64,000 nt of DNA from Treponema sp. Marseille-Q4130 (GTDB lineage Bacteria; Spirochaetota; Spirochaetia; Treponematales; Treponemataceae): assembly GCF_014334325.1 (NCBI RefSeq), contig NZ_JACSET010000006.1, positions 97,459 through 161,458 on the forward strand, given 5' to 3'. Shown here in pieces: positions 1 through 8,889 of the stretch; within the stretch, counting starts at the first letter, position 1, and each line of letters begins with the position of its first letter. Below the pieces are notes generated by a model. The model had not been told where the DNA came from. It saw only the letters and a list, made by a program, of their open reading frames with translations, and made no database searches. A program made the translations under genes and the position numbers.

Positions 1-416
1 CGGGTATTTTCAACTTCGCCGTCAATATAGCGCTCGCTTCTCTTTTCGTCGCTCGCATGAAAGGAGCGGGCATCGCGCTCGCCCTTTCGATCGCAAGTTT
101 TGCGAATACCGTTTTTTTATGCGCCGCTCTTCCGCGCTTGCGCTCCGTCGATACCAAAAAGATTATTAAATCGTCGGTATTATATGAATTGAAAATAATA
201 ATTTTTTCACTCGTCGCCGCTCTTCCCGTCTATATCGTGCGTCCGCGCCTCGTATCTTTTTTTGCAGGACACGGTCGCATCATTTCCGACGGAGGCGTCG
301 TCGCCGTTTCTACGCTCCTCTTCGCCGCCGTCGGCGTCGTCCTCCTTTTTTTCACGCGGGATGAAATCGCAAAACTCTGTGCGGAAAAATTCTTAAAGCG
401 ACGGCCGCCGCTTTAA
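1..416 (+). CDS. murJ: Lipid II flippase MurJ, C-terminal part (cut by window start)
   Basis: The reading frame is open from base 3 with no start in the window, so only the last 138 codons are present. The fragment has a segment of the type NFAVNIALAS, then MKGAGIALALSIASFANTVF, then two further hydrophobic stretches and a basic end (KFLKRRPPL). This is the pattern of the last transmembrane helices of the MviN/MurJ family, which flips lipid II across the inner membrane for peptidoglycan synthesis. The assignment rests on this C-terminal pattern only. A different MOP-superfamily flippase is possible but less likely. The next gene starts 31 bases downstream and has its own -10 element. Confidence 0.75.
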   Translation, partial: GIFNFAVNIALASLFVARMKGAGIALALSIASFANTVFLCAALPRLRSVDTKKIIKSSVLYELKIIIFSLVAALPVYIVRPRLVSFFAGHGRIISDGGVVAVSTLLFAAVGVVLLFFTRDEIAKLCAEKFLKRRPPL

Positions 417-434
417 GCGAGCGGCAAAATACGC

Positions 435-440
435 TATACT
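435..440 (+). promoter_or_regulatory. -10 element of the 448 gene, predicted leaderless start
   Basis: TATACT lies 7 bases before the ATG at 448 and no Shine-Dalgarno is visible. The TTTAAG at 412-417, 17 bases upstream, is a weak -35. Transcription would start at or next to the ATG. Confidence 0.5.
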
Positions 441-447
441 TACGCCT

Positions 448-921
448 ATGATTTCGCATTACCTGTGGATTTTTTTTATTGCAATGGTGCCGCTCATCGA
501 ACTGCGCGGCGCGATCCCCGTTTCGCAGGCATTTACGCCGCCCTTGCCGCTTTTGCAGTCATATATCGTCTGTATCGCAGGCAATATGCTCCCCGTGCCG
601 GTCATCTATCTCTTTGCGAGAAAATTTCTCGAGTGGGGTGCGGACAAAAAAATCATCGGAAATATCTGTACGTTTTTTCTTATAAAAGGAGAAAAGGCGG
701 GTAAAAAGCTTGAGGCAAAAGCGGGTCGGGGACTTTTTGTCGCGCTCATGCTCTTCGTCGGCATACCGCTTCCCGGCACCGGCGCATGGACGGGTACGCT
801 CGCTGCGAGCGTCCTCGATATGGATTTTAAAGAAACCGTACTCGCCGTTACGCTCGGAGTACTAATAGCGGGGCTCATCATGGCGCTCGTAAGCTTCGGC
901 GTGTTCGGCGTTATTCGGTAA
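448..921 (+). CDS. Small multidrug-export-type membrane protein (COG2426 family)
   Basis: A 157-residue inner-membrane protein. It opens with a hydrophobic helix leading to MVPLIELRGAIPVS, the signature of the COG2426 'putative small multidrug export' family. A loop of Lys-rich residues (about 62-90) and a glycine-rich segment with GIPLPGTGAW (about 105-115) follow, then two more helices. Family members are predicted membrane proteins with no firmly established substrate, so a transport role is only inferred. Length is normal for the family. The start is set by a -10 hexamer 7 bases upstream. No terminator is obvious before the next promoter. Confidence 0.8.
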   Translation: MISHYLWIFFIAMVPLIELRGAIPVSQAFTPPLPLLQSYIVCIAGNMLPVPVIYLFARKFLEWGADKKIIGNICTFFLIKGEKAGKKLEAKAGRGLFVALMLFVGIPLPGTGAWTGTLAASVLDMDFKETVLAVTLGVLIAGLIMALVSFGVFGVIR

Positions 922-971
922 GCGCATATCGATACCCGAAAACATACATTTTCGATATTTGCCCTAAAAAC

Positions 972-1015
972 ACTTGAAAAAAACAACTTGAAGAAACTTG
1001 AAGAAACTTGAAAAA
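972..1015 (+). repeat. Helically phased direct repeats upstream of a promoter
   Basis: The pentamer ACTTG occurs at 972, 986, 996 and 1006. The last three copies lie exactly 10 bases apart inside the repeat AAACTTGAAG. The array ends just before the -35 box at 1020. It could be a row of activator sites on one face of the helix, or a slippage-prone tract. Confidence 0.6.
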
Positions 1016-1019
1016 ACAA

Positions 1020-1048
1020 TTGGAAAATATAATAAAATATGTTATCAT
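1020..1048 (+). promoter_or_regulatory. Promoter of the FN3 lipoprotein operon
   Basis: TTGGAA at 1020-1025 and TATCAT at 1043-1048 are separated by 17 bases. The start codon at 1073 follows after a short leader with an AGAAGAG ribosome site. The phased repeats at 972-1015 abut it. Confidence 0.65.
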
Positions 1049-1072
1049 ATATAGATTTAGAAGAGAATCTAT

Positions 1073-4000
1073 ATGGCAATACAATTTAAGTCTTATTTGA
1101 AAATTTTGCTACTTGTTGCTTCGACCGGTATTTTTTTATCATGTACAGAACTCGTCACCGCACCGACAATGCAGGCAGACGGTTTGCTGCGCAGTGGAAC
1201 AAACGATACGATCGCAGCTCCGCAAAATCTTTCTGCAACACAGGGCGAAAAGCGCACCATCACACTGAGCTGGACGGAAGTACATAAAGCCGTGCGTTAC
1301 TATGTGTATGCCTCTCCGACGCCATTCGGTACTTTTCCGAAAGTCGGAGAAACATCCACACGTTTGTATACCTATGACGCTATGCCCGGCGTGACGCGGT
1401 ATTTTAAAGTAACGGCCGTATCCTACGCAGGTACGGAATCGAAACCGAGCTTAACTGTTTCCGGAACAACGCTCGCACAACCCGTCATCAACGATATACA
1501 GCAAACCGAAAATACTGACAGCGTAACGATCTCTTGGTATATGGAAAATACCGATGCCTATTGCGACGCACTGCAATATACGATTACGTGCCGAGGCAAT
1601 TCCGATGTTATACGGACGGAAACGATTGCGGGCGGAGCAAACGGAATATCCGCACCGACGTCGTATACGTTTACAAATCTGAAGCAAAATACAAAATACA
1701 AATACACGGTCGAAGCGTTTTTAAAAACCGCACAGGAAGCCGTTGAAACAAGCGATGCGGTCGATGCGGAAACGGCTGCTTCGTTAAAACCGAGCGCACC
1801 GGATAATATGCATGCGACGGGCGGCGTTCTTACAAATATGATTTCGCTGTCGTTTACGCTTCCTGAAAAAGCGAATGTCAAACAGACGACGGATATGGGT
1901 ACGGGCGGTCAACAGGCAATCTACAGCAAATATCCGCTGTATTTCAAAATCGCACGGCGTATCGCAGCCGGTGATACCGGCACGGAATATTCATGGATGC
2001 CGCTGGAAGAAAAAATTTATTATTCTCCGTCAGAGACAGATAAATGGACAAACACGGAACCGACTTCCCTTGAAGCATATAATGCGGCATATACGGAAGG
2101 TGCTACCGTCACGTATATCGATACATCGGATCTTGTGCGCGGCATAAAATACGAATATAAAATCCAATCGTATATCTATAAAAAAAATACGACGGCATCT
2201 TCATCATCTTCATTTGCGGTAGGTTGGGAAGCTGCCGTTCCGCTGTTCGAATTATCGAATATTACGTCCGTTCCCGATAACGAACCGCATCCGACAAAGA
2301 ACATCAAAACATCGGTGCGATTTAAAGCGGCTTGGACGTCGCACGATAAAGAAAGCGATTACGTATTTATCGTCAAAGAAGATCACAACGATATTGCCGA
2401 TAATTACAGCGGCTCAAAATATATGCTGTATGAATCCCTCGCAAGCCTAAACGACGCCGTGCTTACGTATGACACCCAAGATGCGGCAAGCACAAACTGC
2501 GGGTACTATACGTATACGATGTATATCGTTTCAAAAACTTTTCCTCACGGCGCCGATGAACTTGAAACCGCGGTACACAATGCGCTCGATTCCGCTCCGG
2601 CGCAAAGAAGCGCTCTTGTTACATCGGAAATCGATTTACCGAAAGCGTCTATCACAGTCGATGACGGATACAGGGACAAAGCGGTAATTTCATGGAATTA
2701 CGACAGCCAAACGGACTATACGCTTAAGCGCTATACCGCCGACAAAAACGGATACAAAATCGAAGGCACGCTCAAAGAAACCGATAACGCGGCACTCGGT
2801 ACAACGGGCAGCTACATCGATACCACGCTTGAAAACGGAAAAGCATATATCTATGTGCTGTGTGCAAAATACAAGACGGGCACGATTACCATTCTATCCG
2901 ATCCCACGACTGCGTATACGCTCGGCGTTCCCTTCGTAACGTTCGATGCCGATTCTCCGGCATACAGTGCGATCACGATTTCATGGAAACCGGTACAAAA
3001 AGCGGATATCTATACCGTCACGTTGACCTGCGGCAGTATAACGGTAACGGGCACGCTCGAAAAAAATACGACGGGGTCTTCATATACGGCGTCCGAACAC
3101 ACTTCGTATACGATAGGCGAAACCGGTCAAATCATCTACACGATCGGTAAACCTGCAGGATATGACGACGCACAGATTTCGGGAAAACCTTTTACCTGTA
3201 CGGTATCGGCTTCAAACAGTAAAGCCGCAGCAGCGTCGGCTCCGATACAAGTGCGTACGCTTGGGCCTGCCGAAACGAATGTAACGGCAACCCTTGCACA
3301 ATCCGCCGATCGAATCACAGCAACATGGAATACGGTGCAAGGTGCGGCAGGCTATTTCGTACTGCGCGACCGATGCGATATTTTAAATGACAAGATTCTT
3401 TCAAGCGACGTATATTTCGTACCGGCAACTCCGACCGGCAGTACAAATGAAATACAAGCGAATAAAGAAATCATCTCCGGTGCAAGCGCCGTCATAACCG
3501 GCAATACAATCACGCTGACCGACACCTATACGGCATCTCCGGCAACGGGTATGACCGTTTGGCAAGACAATCAGGATAAACTCGCGTGGGGATACCCGTA
3601 TCGCTATACCGTATTCCCCGCGAAAAGCGCAAACGATGCCTACGACGTTTCAGCCGTTTCGGAAAACGGAAAGCGTACACAGGTAACAATACGCGATGTC
3701 GTCTATCAAAACGTCGATAAGATTTTTGCTGCCGGTTCCACGCTCGGCTGCGGCTTTGCAGTCACCGCGACAAAATCCGAAAGCCCCGATTCCGTTACGA
3801 TTGTATGGCAAAAGCCGTACGGAATAACGACGCAGGAACCGAAACTGTGGCGAAAACGCATGACGGGAAGCGGGGCGCAATGGGAAAAAACGACGGAACT
3901 TGTCGATGCGCACGGCAACTTTGTCGTCGCTCCGACGGGAAACGAACGTACCGTTCCGTACGGCTATGCCGTCGTCTACAGCGACGAAGCGCCGCACGCC

Positions 4001-4993
4001 ACATACCTCACATCTCTTTCCGTTTCCGATCCGAAAAGTCCGTCGGAACCGCTCAACAAGGGCTATGCATTTGCGATCACGTGTACCGCGAATAACATAA
4101 AAAACGGTGCCGCAGCGGGATTCGGAGAACGGATCGGGTGGACGCTGTGGAATTACGACGAACGCGCTGTCGGACCCGATCAGGGAAAAACGTATGAGCT
4201 GTACATCAAAAACAGCGACTATAATGCGAACTGGAATAAAATCGCAACGGTTTCGCAAGACGGAAGCGTTACCCTGAACAATAAATCGGAGTACGCGGTG
4301 ACGATCACGCCGTCAAACGAAAGTTTGAGCATTATCCCCGTACTGACAAACGACACGCATTCGGGCTTGCTGCAAGTGCTGCGTGACTATAAGCATTATG
4401 CAAAGATGGAAATAACGCGGACTCTTTCGGACGGAACACACATCATCGCATCGTATTCGGACGGAGACCCGTTCGCATACCGTGAAATCACACCGAAAGA
4501 ATTCGCCCTCGTTTCGGCGCTGTCGCTCGCTACGGCGATGTACCGCGACATGGAAAATGAAACGACGCAGTTTCTCGAATACAGCAAAGAAGGCAAGTGG
4601 GGGACGAGAAGGATCTTTTATTTTAATAAAAATAAGGGGCCGTTTTTCCAAACGATATCGGGAACGCTGCGCTGTTATGCCAGCACTACCGGTCCCAAAA
4701 TGCCGAAAAAATACGGACACTACGACACAAATGATATGGGTGATATGCCAAGTTGGCTCGGCGGCAAAGTAGATCCCGACCCCTGTACGCTGACGCTCGC
4801 ATCGCAGAGCATATACACGGGCTCGGCGACGATTACGTCTATGGAGAACGAAGGCGGAAGCTATACCGTTAAATACCGTTCGGAAGAAAACGGTAAAAAT
4901 TTCAGAGAATTCGTTTCGTCGATATTCAGCTACGGCAACCTTACGTCTCCGGAAAACTATGATTGGTCTGCAACGGAAAATAAATGGAAATAA
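1073..4993 (+). CDS. Large lipoprotein with multiple fibronectin type III repeats
   Basis: A 1306-residue secreted protein. A lipoprotein signal peptide ends at a loose spirochaetal lipobox (FLSC, Cys about 24), so the protein should be lipid-anchored. The rest is a chain of fibronectin type III-like repeats. Recurring beta-strand pairs of the type 'ITLSWTEV...YYVYAS', 'VTISWYM', 'AVISWNYD', 'ITISWKPV', 'ITATWNTV' and 'VTIVWQKP' start near residues 48, 135, 241, 400, 520, 620, 725 and 880. The last 200 residues form a different beta-rich domain with a small C-terminal region shared in style with the next gene. It is the first gene of a four-gene operon, with the next start only 4 bases after its stop. 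A surface or adhesive role is inferred from architecture; no enzymatic motif is seen. Confidence 0.75.
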   Translation: MAIQFKSYLKILLLVASTGIFLSCTELVTAPTMQADGLLRSGTNDTIAAPQNLSATQGEKRTITLSWTEVHKAVRYYVYASPTPFGTFPKVGETSTRLYTYDAMPGVTRYFKVTAVSYAGTESKPSLTVSGTTLAQPVINDIQQTENTDSVTISWYMENTDAYCDALQYTITCRGNSDVIRTETIAGGANGISAPTSYTFTNLKQNTKYKYTVEAFLKTAQEAVETSDAVDAETAASLKPSAPDNMHATGGVLTNMISLSFTLPEKANVKQTTDMGTGGQQAIYSKYPLYFKIARRIAAGDTGTEYSWMPLEEKIYYSPSETDKWTNTEPTSLEAYNAAYTEGATVTYIDTSDLVRGIKYEYKIQSYIYKKNTTASSSSSFAVGWEAAVPLFELSNITSVPDNEPHPTKNIKTSVRFKAAWTSHDKESDYVFIVKEDHNDIADNYSGSKYMLYESLASLNDAVLTYDTQDAASTNCGYYTYTMYIVSKTFPHGADELETAVHNALDSAPAQRSALVTSEIDLPKASITVDDGYRDKAVISWNYDSQTDYTLKRYTADKNGYKIEGTLKETDNAALGTTGSYIDTTLENGKAYIYVLCAKYKTGTITILSDPTTAYTLGVPFVTFDADSPAYSAITISWKPVQKADIYTVTLTCGSITVTGTLEKNTTGSSYTASEHTSYTIGETGQIIYTIGKPAGYDDAQISGKPFTCTVSASNSKAAAASAPIQVRTLGPAETNVTATLAQSADRITATWNTVQGAAGYFVLRDRCDILNDKILSSDVYFVPATPTGSTNEIQANKEIISGASAVITGNTITLTDTYTASPATGMTVWQDNQDKLAWGYPYRYTVFPAKSANDAYDVSAVSENGKRTQVTIRDVVYQNVDKIFAAGSTLGCGFAVTATKSESPDSVTIVWQKPYGITTQEPKLWRKRMTGSGAQWEKTTELVDAHGNFVVAPTGNERTVPYGYAVVYSDEAPHATYLTSLSVSDPKSPSEPLNKGYAFAITCTANNIKNGAAAGFGERIGWTLWNYDERAVGPDQGKTYELYIKNSDYNANWNKIATVSQDGSVTLNNKSEYAVTITPSNESLSIIPVLTNDTHSGLLQVLRDYKHYAKMEITRTLSDGTHIIASYSDGDPFAYREITPKEFALVSALSLATAMYRDMENETTQFLEYSKEGKWGTRRIFYFNKNKGPFFQTISGTLRCYASTTGPKMPKKYGHYDTNDMGDMPSWLGGKVDPDPCTLTLASQSIYTGSATITSMENEGGSYTVKYRSEENGKNFREFVSSIFSYGNLTSPENYDWSATENKWK

Positions 4994-4997
4994 TACT

Positions 4998-7259
4998 ATG
5001 AAACATACGGTACCTGTTCGATTATATATTGTACTGGCCGCGCTTGCGTTCGGCTTTACGTCGTGTCATCAGTTTTTTCAAGGCAAAATAGACATGACGC
5101 AAAAGGACAGGAGCGCAGCGTTGACGGATATTTTATCGGATACCGAACCGATTACGCAGCTCGATAAACCGGCGCAGATTTTCGTTTCGCACGGCAAAAA
5201 CGCGGATGCGGTAAAGATTCACATAGCATGGAGCGCGGTAACGGGAGCGGCATCGTATCGGCTTGAACGAGCCGTTGTACAAGCAAAAGAAAACGGTACT
5301 TTTCCACTCCCTGATGAAAGCGAATTTGAAATCATCAAAGCGTCCGGAACGAACCCGATAACATCGAGTTATATAACGGGAACATCCTATACCGATGTCA
5401 TTCTCAATTCCGAAAGTGCAAAATATTCGGATAAAGAATATACCTACGGCTTCTTTTACCGTGTAAGCGCGGAAAATGCGTACAAAAAATACGATCCGAG
5501 CGCGTTTACCCAGTCTGCACAAGCCGGAACCTTGCTTGCACCGCCCCGCTCCCCTCGTGCGAGTCTCGGCGATTCGGAAAATTACATCATGTTGACATGG
5601 GAAAAAAGCGAGAGCATCTCATATTACAAGATCTACCGGAGCGAAAACCGAGACGGAACAAACAGTTTGTATCTCGATAGGGTTGCGGCAAATCAAAACC
5701 AATACAAAGATATGATTCCCCCTCCCCAACAGGGAAAAGAATATTTTTATACCGTTTACGCACAAAACGCAGCCGGAAATATAAGTGTGGCAAGCGCACC
5801 GGCACTCGGCTTTACACTCATGGCGGGTGCACCTTCGAAAATTCAAAACGTGCGCGTTACGGACGGTCGGGGCACTGCCGTAGATCACATCACCGTTACA
5901 TGGGATCCCTCAAGCGGTACCGATATCTCATACGCGGTATACCGCACGAGTTCCGTCGACAGCGCGTACTTACTGTGCAGCAACACCGTAACGCAGACAT
6001 CCTATACCGATACCCAATCGTTGAAGCCGAACGTGTACTACTATTATCAAGTGCAGGCTGTCAAAACGGTTGTCAACAGCGACGGAACGACGACTGTTAC
6101 AAAAGGGCCGTTTTCGGCATCGTCGCCGACGGATGCACAGCCCGCAGAAGCGTATCTGCTCAGTCCTCCTGCATCGCTCGAAGTGGCGAAAGTGCGCGGA
6201 TCGAATCCTGCAAAAGTACTGTTTAAATTTCCGGCAGCGCTCGGCTCGTCCGAGTGTCTTACCAATTCGCACATATATAACGATTACAATACCTATACGT
6301 ATCGCTTGTTCGGCGGCACGACGCCCGATACCGTCAGCACGGAAATATCGGTATCTATGCCGGCGGCGATAAACGGCTATTACGAAGTGGAAGCGGCTCC
6401 CGGCAGTCATAAATTCTTTACGGTCGTAACGGTAAACGGAACGCAACAAAGCGCAGCGAGCACGGTAGCGGCTCCCGCCCCTTACGAAGCAAAAGACGTA
6501 ACGGCGACACAGCATAAAGCCATACCGGGTCTTACCGACAGTGCCGCCGACGCAAACTCTTCCGGTGTCTATCCCGTACGGATCACGTGGAGTGCATCCG
6601 ATGAAGGAGCCGACGGCGGTTATTATATATATCGTTCGACACAAAAGACAAACGGCTTCAGGAGGATTACGGAAACGCCGGTAACGGAATTGTCTTATAT
6701 CGATAAAAACGATACGGCAAAGACGGGAACCTATTACTATTATAAAGTGCTCTCGCTCAACAGTCTGCTGCAAGGGATAAATTTTACGGAGGCGGCATGC
6801 GGATACGGTGCGCTCACCTATGATCAATATTTTAGGGAATACAACAAAACGATAAAACGTTCACACCAAAAGCTTACATTGATGCACAAATCAGGAACGA
6901 GCGCGCTCGGAAGTGAAACGGTACAGGGCGATATCGGAGGCGAAGTGCGATATAAGGCGGAAATGAGCGGTTTCGGTGCGCGCATAACGATGTACTACAA
7001 CGGCTACTGCGACTATTACATAAGCGGCAGTGTACAACTCGGCATTTATTTTACACTTACCGGAAATACGAACACAAGCGCAAACATGAGCGCCAACGGA
7101 AGCATGGACGGAACGGTCACCTGTACGGGTATGTATCCCGGTACGATCGTATACGACAATATCCAAATAAAAGGCGGCAATGCCGCCGGGGGCAATTACC
7201 TTGTAAAGCCTGAAGGGTTCCCTGCTGCAAACGTAAGCTATGCGATCGGCCTTGAATAA
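4998..7259 (+). CDS. Second FN3-repeat lipoprotein of the operon
   Basis: A 753-residue protein starting at the ATG at 4998. An in-frame ATG at 4959 would overlap the previous gene and hide the signal peptide. The signal peptide ends in FTSC (Cys about 23), a lipobox. About five fibronectin type III-like repeats follow, near residues 50, 183, 280, 390 and 500, with strand motifs such as KIHIAWSAV, IMLTWEKS, ITVTWDPS and VRITWSAS followed by 'YYIYRS'. The C-terminal 130 residues are rich in Gly, Thr and Tyr and look like a beta-sandwich. It sits 4 bases after the first FN3 gene and 19 bases before a small lipoprotein, so the genes are surely co-transcribed. Surface binding is inferred; the ligand is unknown. 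Confidence 0.75.
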   Translation: MKHTVPVRLYIVLAALAFGFTSCHQFFQGKIDMTQKDRSAALTDILSDTEPITQLDKPAQIFVSHGKNADAVKIHIAWSAVTGAASYRLERAVVQAKENGTFPLPDESEFEIIKASGTNPITSSYITGTSYTDVILNSESAKYSDKEYTYGFFYRVSAENAYKKYDPSAFTQSAQAGTLLAPPRSPRASLGDSENYIMLTWEKSESISYYKIYRSENRDGTNSLYLDRVAANQNQYKDMIPPPQQGKEYFYTVYAQNAAGNISVASAPALGFTLMAGAPSKIQNVRVTDGRGTAVDHITVTWDPSSGTDISYAVYRTSSVDSAYLLCSNTVTQTSYTDTQSLKPNVYYYYQVQAVKTVVNSDGTTTVTKGPFSASSPTDAQPAEAYLLSPPASLEVAKVRGSNPAKVLFKFPAALGSSECLTNSHIYNDYNTYTYRLFGGTTPDTVSTEISVSMPAAINGYYEVEAAPGSHKFFTVVTVNGTQQSAASTVAAPAPYEAKDVTATQHKAIPGLTDSAADANSSGVYPVRITWSASDEGADGGYYIYRSTQKTNGFRRITETPVTELSYIDKNDTAKTGTYYYYKVLSLNSLLQGINFTEAACGYGALTYDQYFREYNKTIKRSHQKLTLMHKSGTSALGSETVQGDIGGEVRYKAEMSGFGARITMYYNGYCDYYISGSVQLGIYFTLTGNTNTSANMSANGSMDGTVTCTGMYPGTIVYDNIQIKGGNAAGGNYLVKPEGFPAANVSYAIGLE

Positions 7260-7278
7260 TCACAAAGAGGTATAAAAA

Positions 7279-7629
7279 ATGAAACATTACAAAAAATTAT
7301 TATTTTTTTCGATTATCTGCTGCATCCTGTTTGTCATACTGTCGTGCTATACGCCTTCGCCGTTGTATGGAACATGGGCGGATAACAAAGGAAACAGAAT
7401 AACTTTTGTAAACGACGGATCGTATTCCGCATCGATTATCGACCAGACGGGACAAAAAACGCTGTATGAGGGGTCGTGGACGGTTCTCGATAACGTACTT
7501 ATTTTGACAAAAAATTCCGGCGGAACGATTGATACCGAATGGGATATTCGCGGCTCAATGTTGTATCTCAACTGGGTAGATAACAATAATGAAACCCAGG
7601 CATTGACGCTCTTTCATATTTCAAAATAG
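7279..7629 (+). CDS. Small lipoprotein, lipocalin-like beta domain
   Basis: A 116-residue protein with a classical signal peptide and lipobox VILSC (Cys about 23). The mature part starts with GTWADNKGNRITF and continues with alternating strands including GSWTVLDNVLIL. This is the layout of small 'extracellular fold' or lipocalin-like domains that bacteria attach to lipoproteins. A clear ribosome site (AAAGAGG) precedes the ATG. It lies between the second FN3 lipoprotein and the putative outer-membrane protein, 8 bases from the latter, so it belongs to the operon. The function is unknown. Confidence 0.7.
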   Translation: MKHYKKLLFFSIICCILFVILSCYTPSPLYGTWADNKGNRITFVNDGSYSASIIDQTGQKTLYEGSWTVLDNVLILTKNSGGTIDTEWDIRGSMLYLNWVDNNNETQALTLFHISK

Positions 7630-7636
7630 GAAAGCT

Positions 7637-8560
7637 ATGAAAAAATATTTATTTCTAATGATGATTATTCCGCTTTTATCGCTGTCTCCGCTTTTCTCTG
7701 CAGAACAAGCGGAGATACAGCAGGAGGATTCGGTCGAATTAAACCCGAAAACGAAATTTCCTGCGATCAAAGAAAAGCCGTTTATCGTTTTTAACGAAGG
7801 CGTAACGGTATCGCAGATAACGCGCCTCATAAAACAGGACAAGTACAACAGAAGCAATTTCGTATGGCAAAATTATCTTGTCGGATTGTATTGTGAAATG
7901 CAAACCGAAAATATAAAACCCGTTGACAGTCTGCTCCGTATAGCCGTGTATTACCCGTTCAAGCATACTTTCAACGGCATGGATCAAAAAGCGACTCAGC
8001 CGATTTTGTATGCATTCGATGTATACTACGGACCGTTTTTTCAAACGGATATGTGGAAATACGTCTATATCAATTTTTCATTCGGCCCGCATTTTTTATA
8101 TGAGCTGTCGGATGAATATCATCATATACAGCTCGGAGGCGCCGTCCTTCTCGGCTTGGAATTGCCTCTCTTAAAACGATGGACTGTCATCAATAACGGA
8201 CTCTTCGCCGTCGATTACGGTAATATCGGTTCAAACCGTGTAATCGCACCCTATGATTTTGTTTGGCAATATCAGCTTGAACTCGGCTGCAGGTACAGTA
8301 AACGAAAACAAAATAAATATACGTACATTCACAAACTCGATAAAAAAGCGGCAAGCACAGAAAAAGTGCAAGATCAGCAGGCGGAAAACGACGGCTCCCT
8401 CATGCAAAAAACGGATCAAGGGACATCGGAGCAAACAGAAAACGCATCGGAAAAAGATCCGAAACCCGAAAACGACGCGGTGCACTCAAATGATAACCTA
8501 CGGAAATCGGAAAATGTTGAAGCGCCGCATCCAGAAAGCTCCGAGCCTGCAATAGAATAA
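7637..8560 (+). CDS. Secreted, probably outer-membrane protein with charged tail
   Basis: A 307-residue protein with a cleavable signal peptide (cleavage after LFSA, about residue 22). Residues 60-215 show alternating aromatic and polar residues with many Tyr, Phe and Trp and short Gly turns (FDVYYGPFFQTD, YINFSFGPHFLYEL, AVLLGLELPLL). This is typical of transmembrane beta-strands, so a small barrel is plausible. The last 85 residues are Glu, Gln, Lys and Asn-rich and look disordered. I do not recognise the family. It is the last gene of the FN3 operon and may be the outer-membrane partner of the three lipoproteins. Confidence 0.6.
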   Translation: MKKYLFLMMIIPLLSLSPLFSAEQAEIQQEDSVELNPKTKFPAIKEKPFIVFNEGVTVSQITRLIKQDKYNRSNFVWQNYLVGLYCEMQTENIKPVDSLLRIAVYYPFKHTFNGMDQKATQPILYAFDVYYGPFFQTDMWKYVYINFSFGPHFLYELSDEYHHIQLGGAVLLGLELPLLKRWTVINNGLFAVDYGNIGSNRVIAPYDFVWQYQLELGCRYSKRKQNKYTYIHKLDKKAASTEKVQDQQAENDGSLMQKTDQGTSEQTENASEKDPKPENDAVHSNDNLRKSENVEAPHPESSEPAIE

Positions 8561-8712
8561 CGTGACAGACGTATTATCAATTTTCCGTTGAATAATTATA
8601 TTTTGAAAGTAATTTCCAAATAAGAGTATGCTTTCGGCGAGAACTTCGTTAGTTGCAATCAGATCGTTCGGTTTCGCATTACTGATAAGTTTGCCCTGCA
8701 AACTTACAGTTA

Positions 8713-8742
8713 AAAACGCCGCAGCCTTTCAGCGGCGCTTTT
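8713..8742 (+). terminator. Terminator of the FN3 operon
   Basis: CGCCGC and GCGGCG pair around a 9-base loop and are flanked by an A run on one side and a T run on the other. It could stop transcription from either direction between the convergent genes. Confidence 0.65.
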
Positions 8743-8855
8743 AAATCTTCCTTAAAATATGGCATTGCAGAAAATATCAATTTTCGAAAATGCCGCATTC
8801 GTGCGCAAAAGCGCACACGTACATCCGCGAGTTTTCTTTTGAAAACTCGAAGTTA

Positions 8856-8885
8856 AAAGCACCGCGCCATCTGTGCGGTGCTTTT
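8856..8885 (-). terminator. Terminator after the zinc-ribbon gene
   Basis: The 11-bp perfect stem AAAAGCACCGC/GCGGTGCTTTT starts 4 bases beyond the stop codon of the minus-strand gene at 8890. It ends the alpha operon on this side. Confidence 0.75.
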
Positions 8886-8889
8886 ACTT

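Larger units (their letters stand above)
8561..8889. other. Convergent intergenic region with a run of hairpins
   Basis: There is no gene here. Four perfect inverted repeats occur: AAGTTTGC/GCAAACTT (8687-8705), GTGCGC/GCGCAC (8801-8816), CGAGTTTTC/GAAAACTCG (8828-8849) and the two terminators annotated separately. This is an unusually dense set for a gap between two convergent genes. Confidence 0.6.

Noticed and set aside
972-1015. CRISPR-like array
   Set aside because: The repeats are 10 bases long without spacers; no CRISPR array or cas gene is seen in the window.
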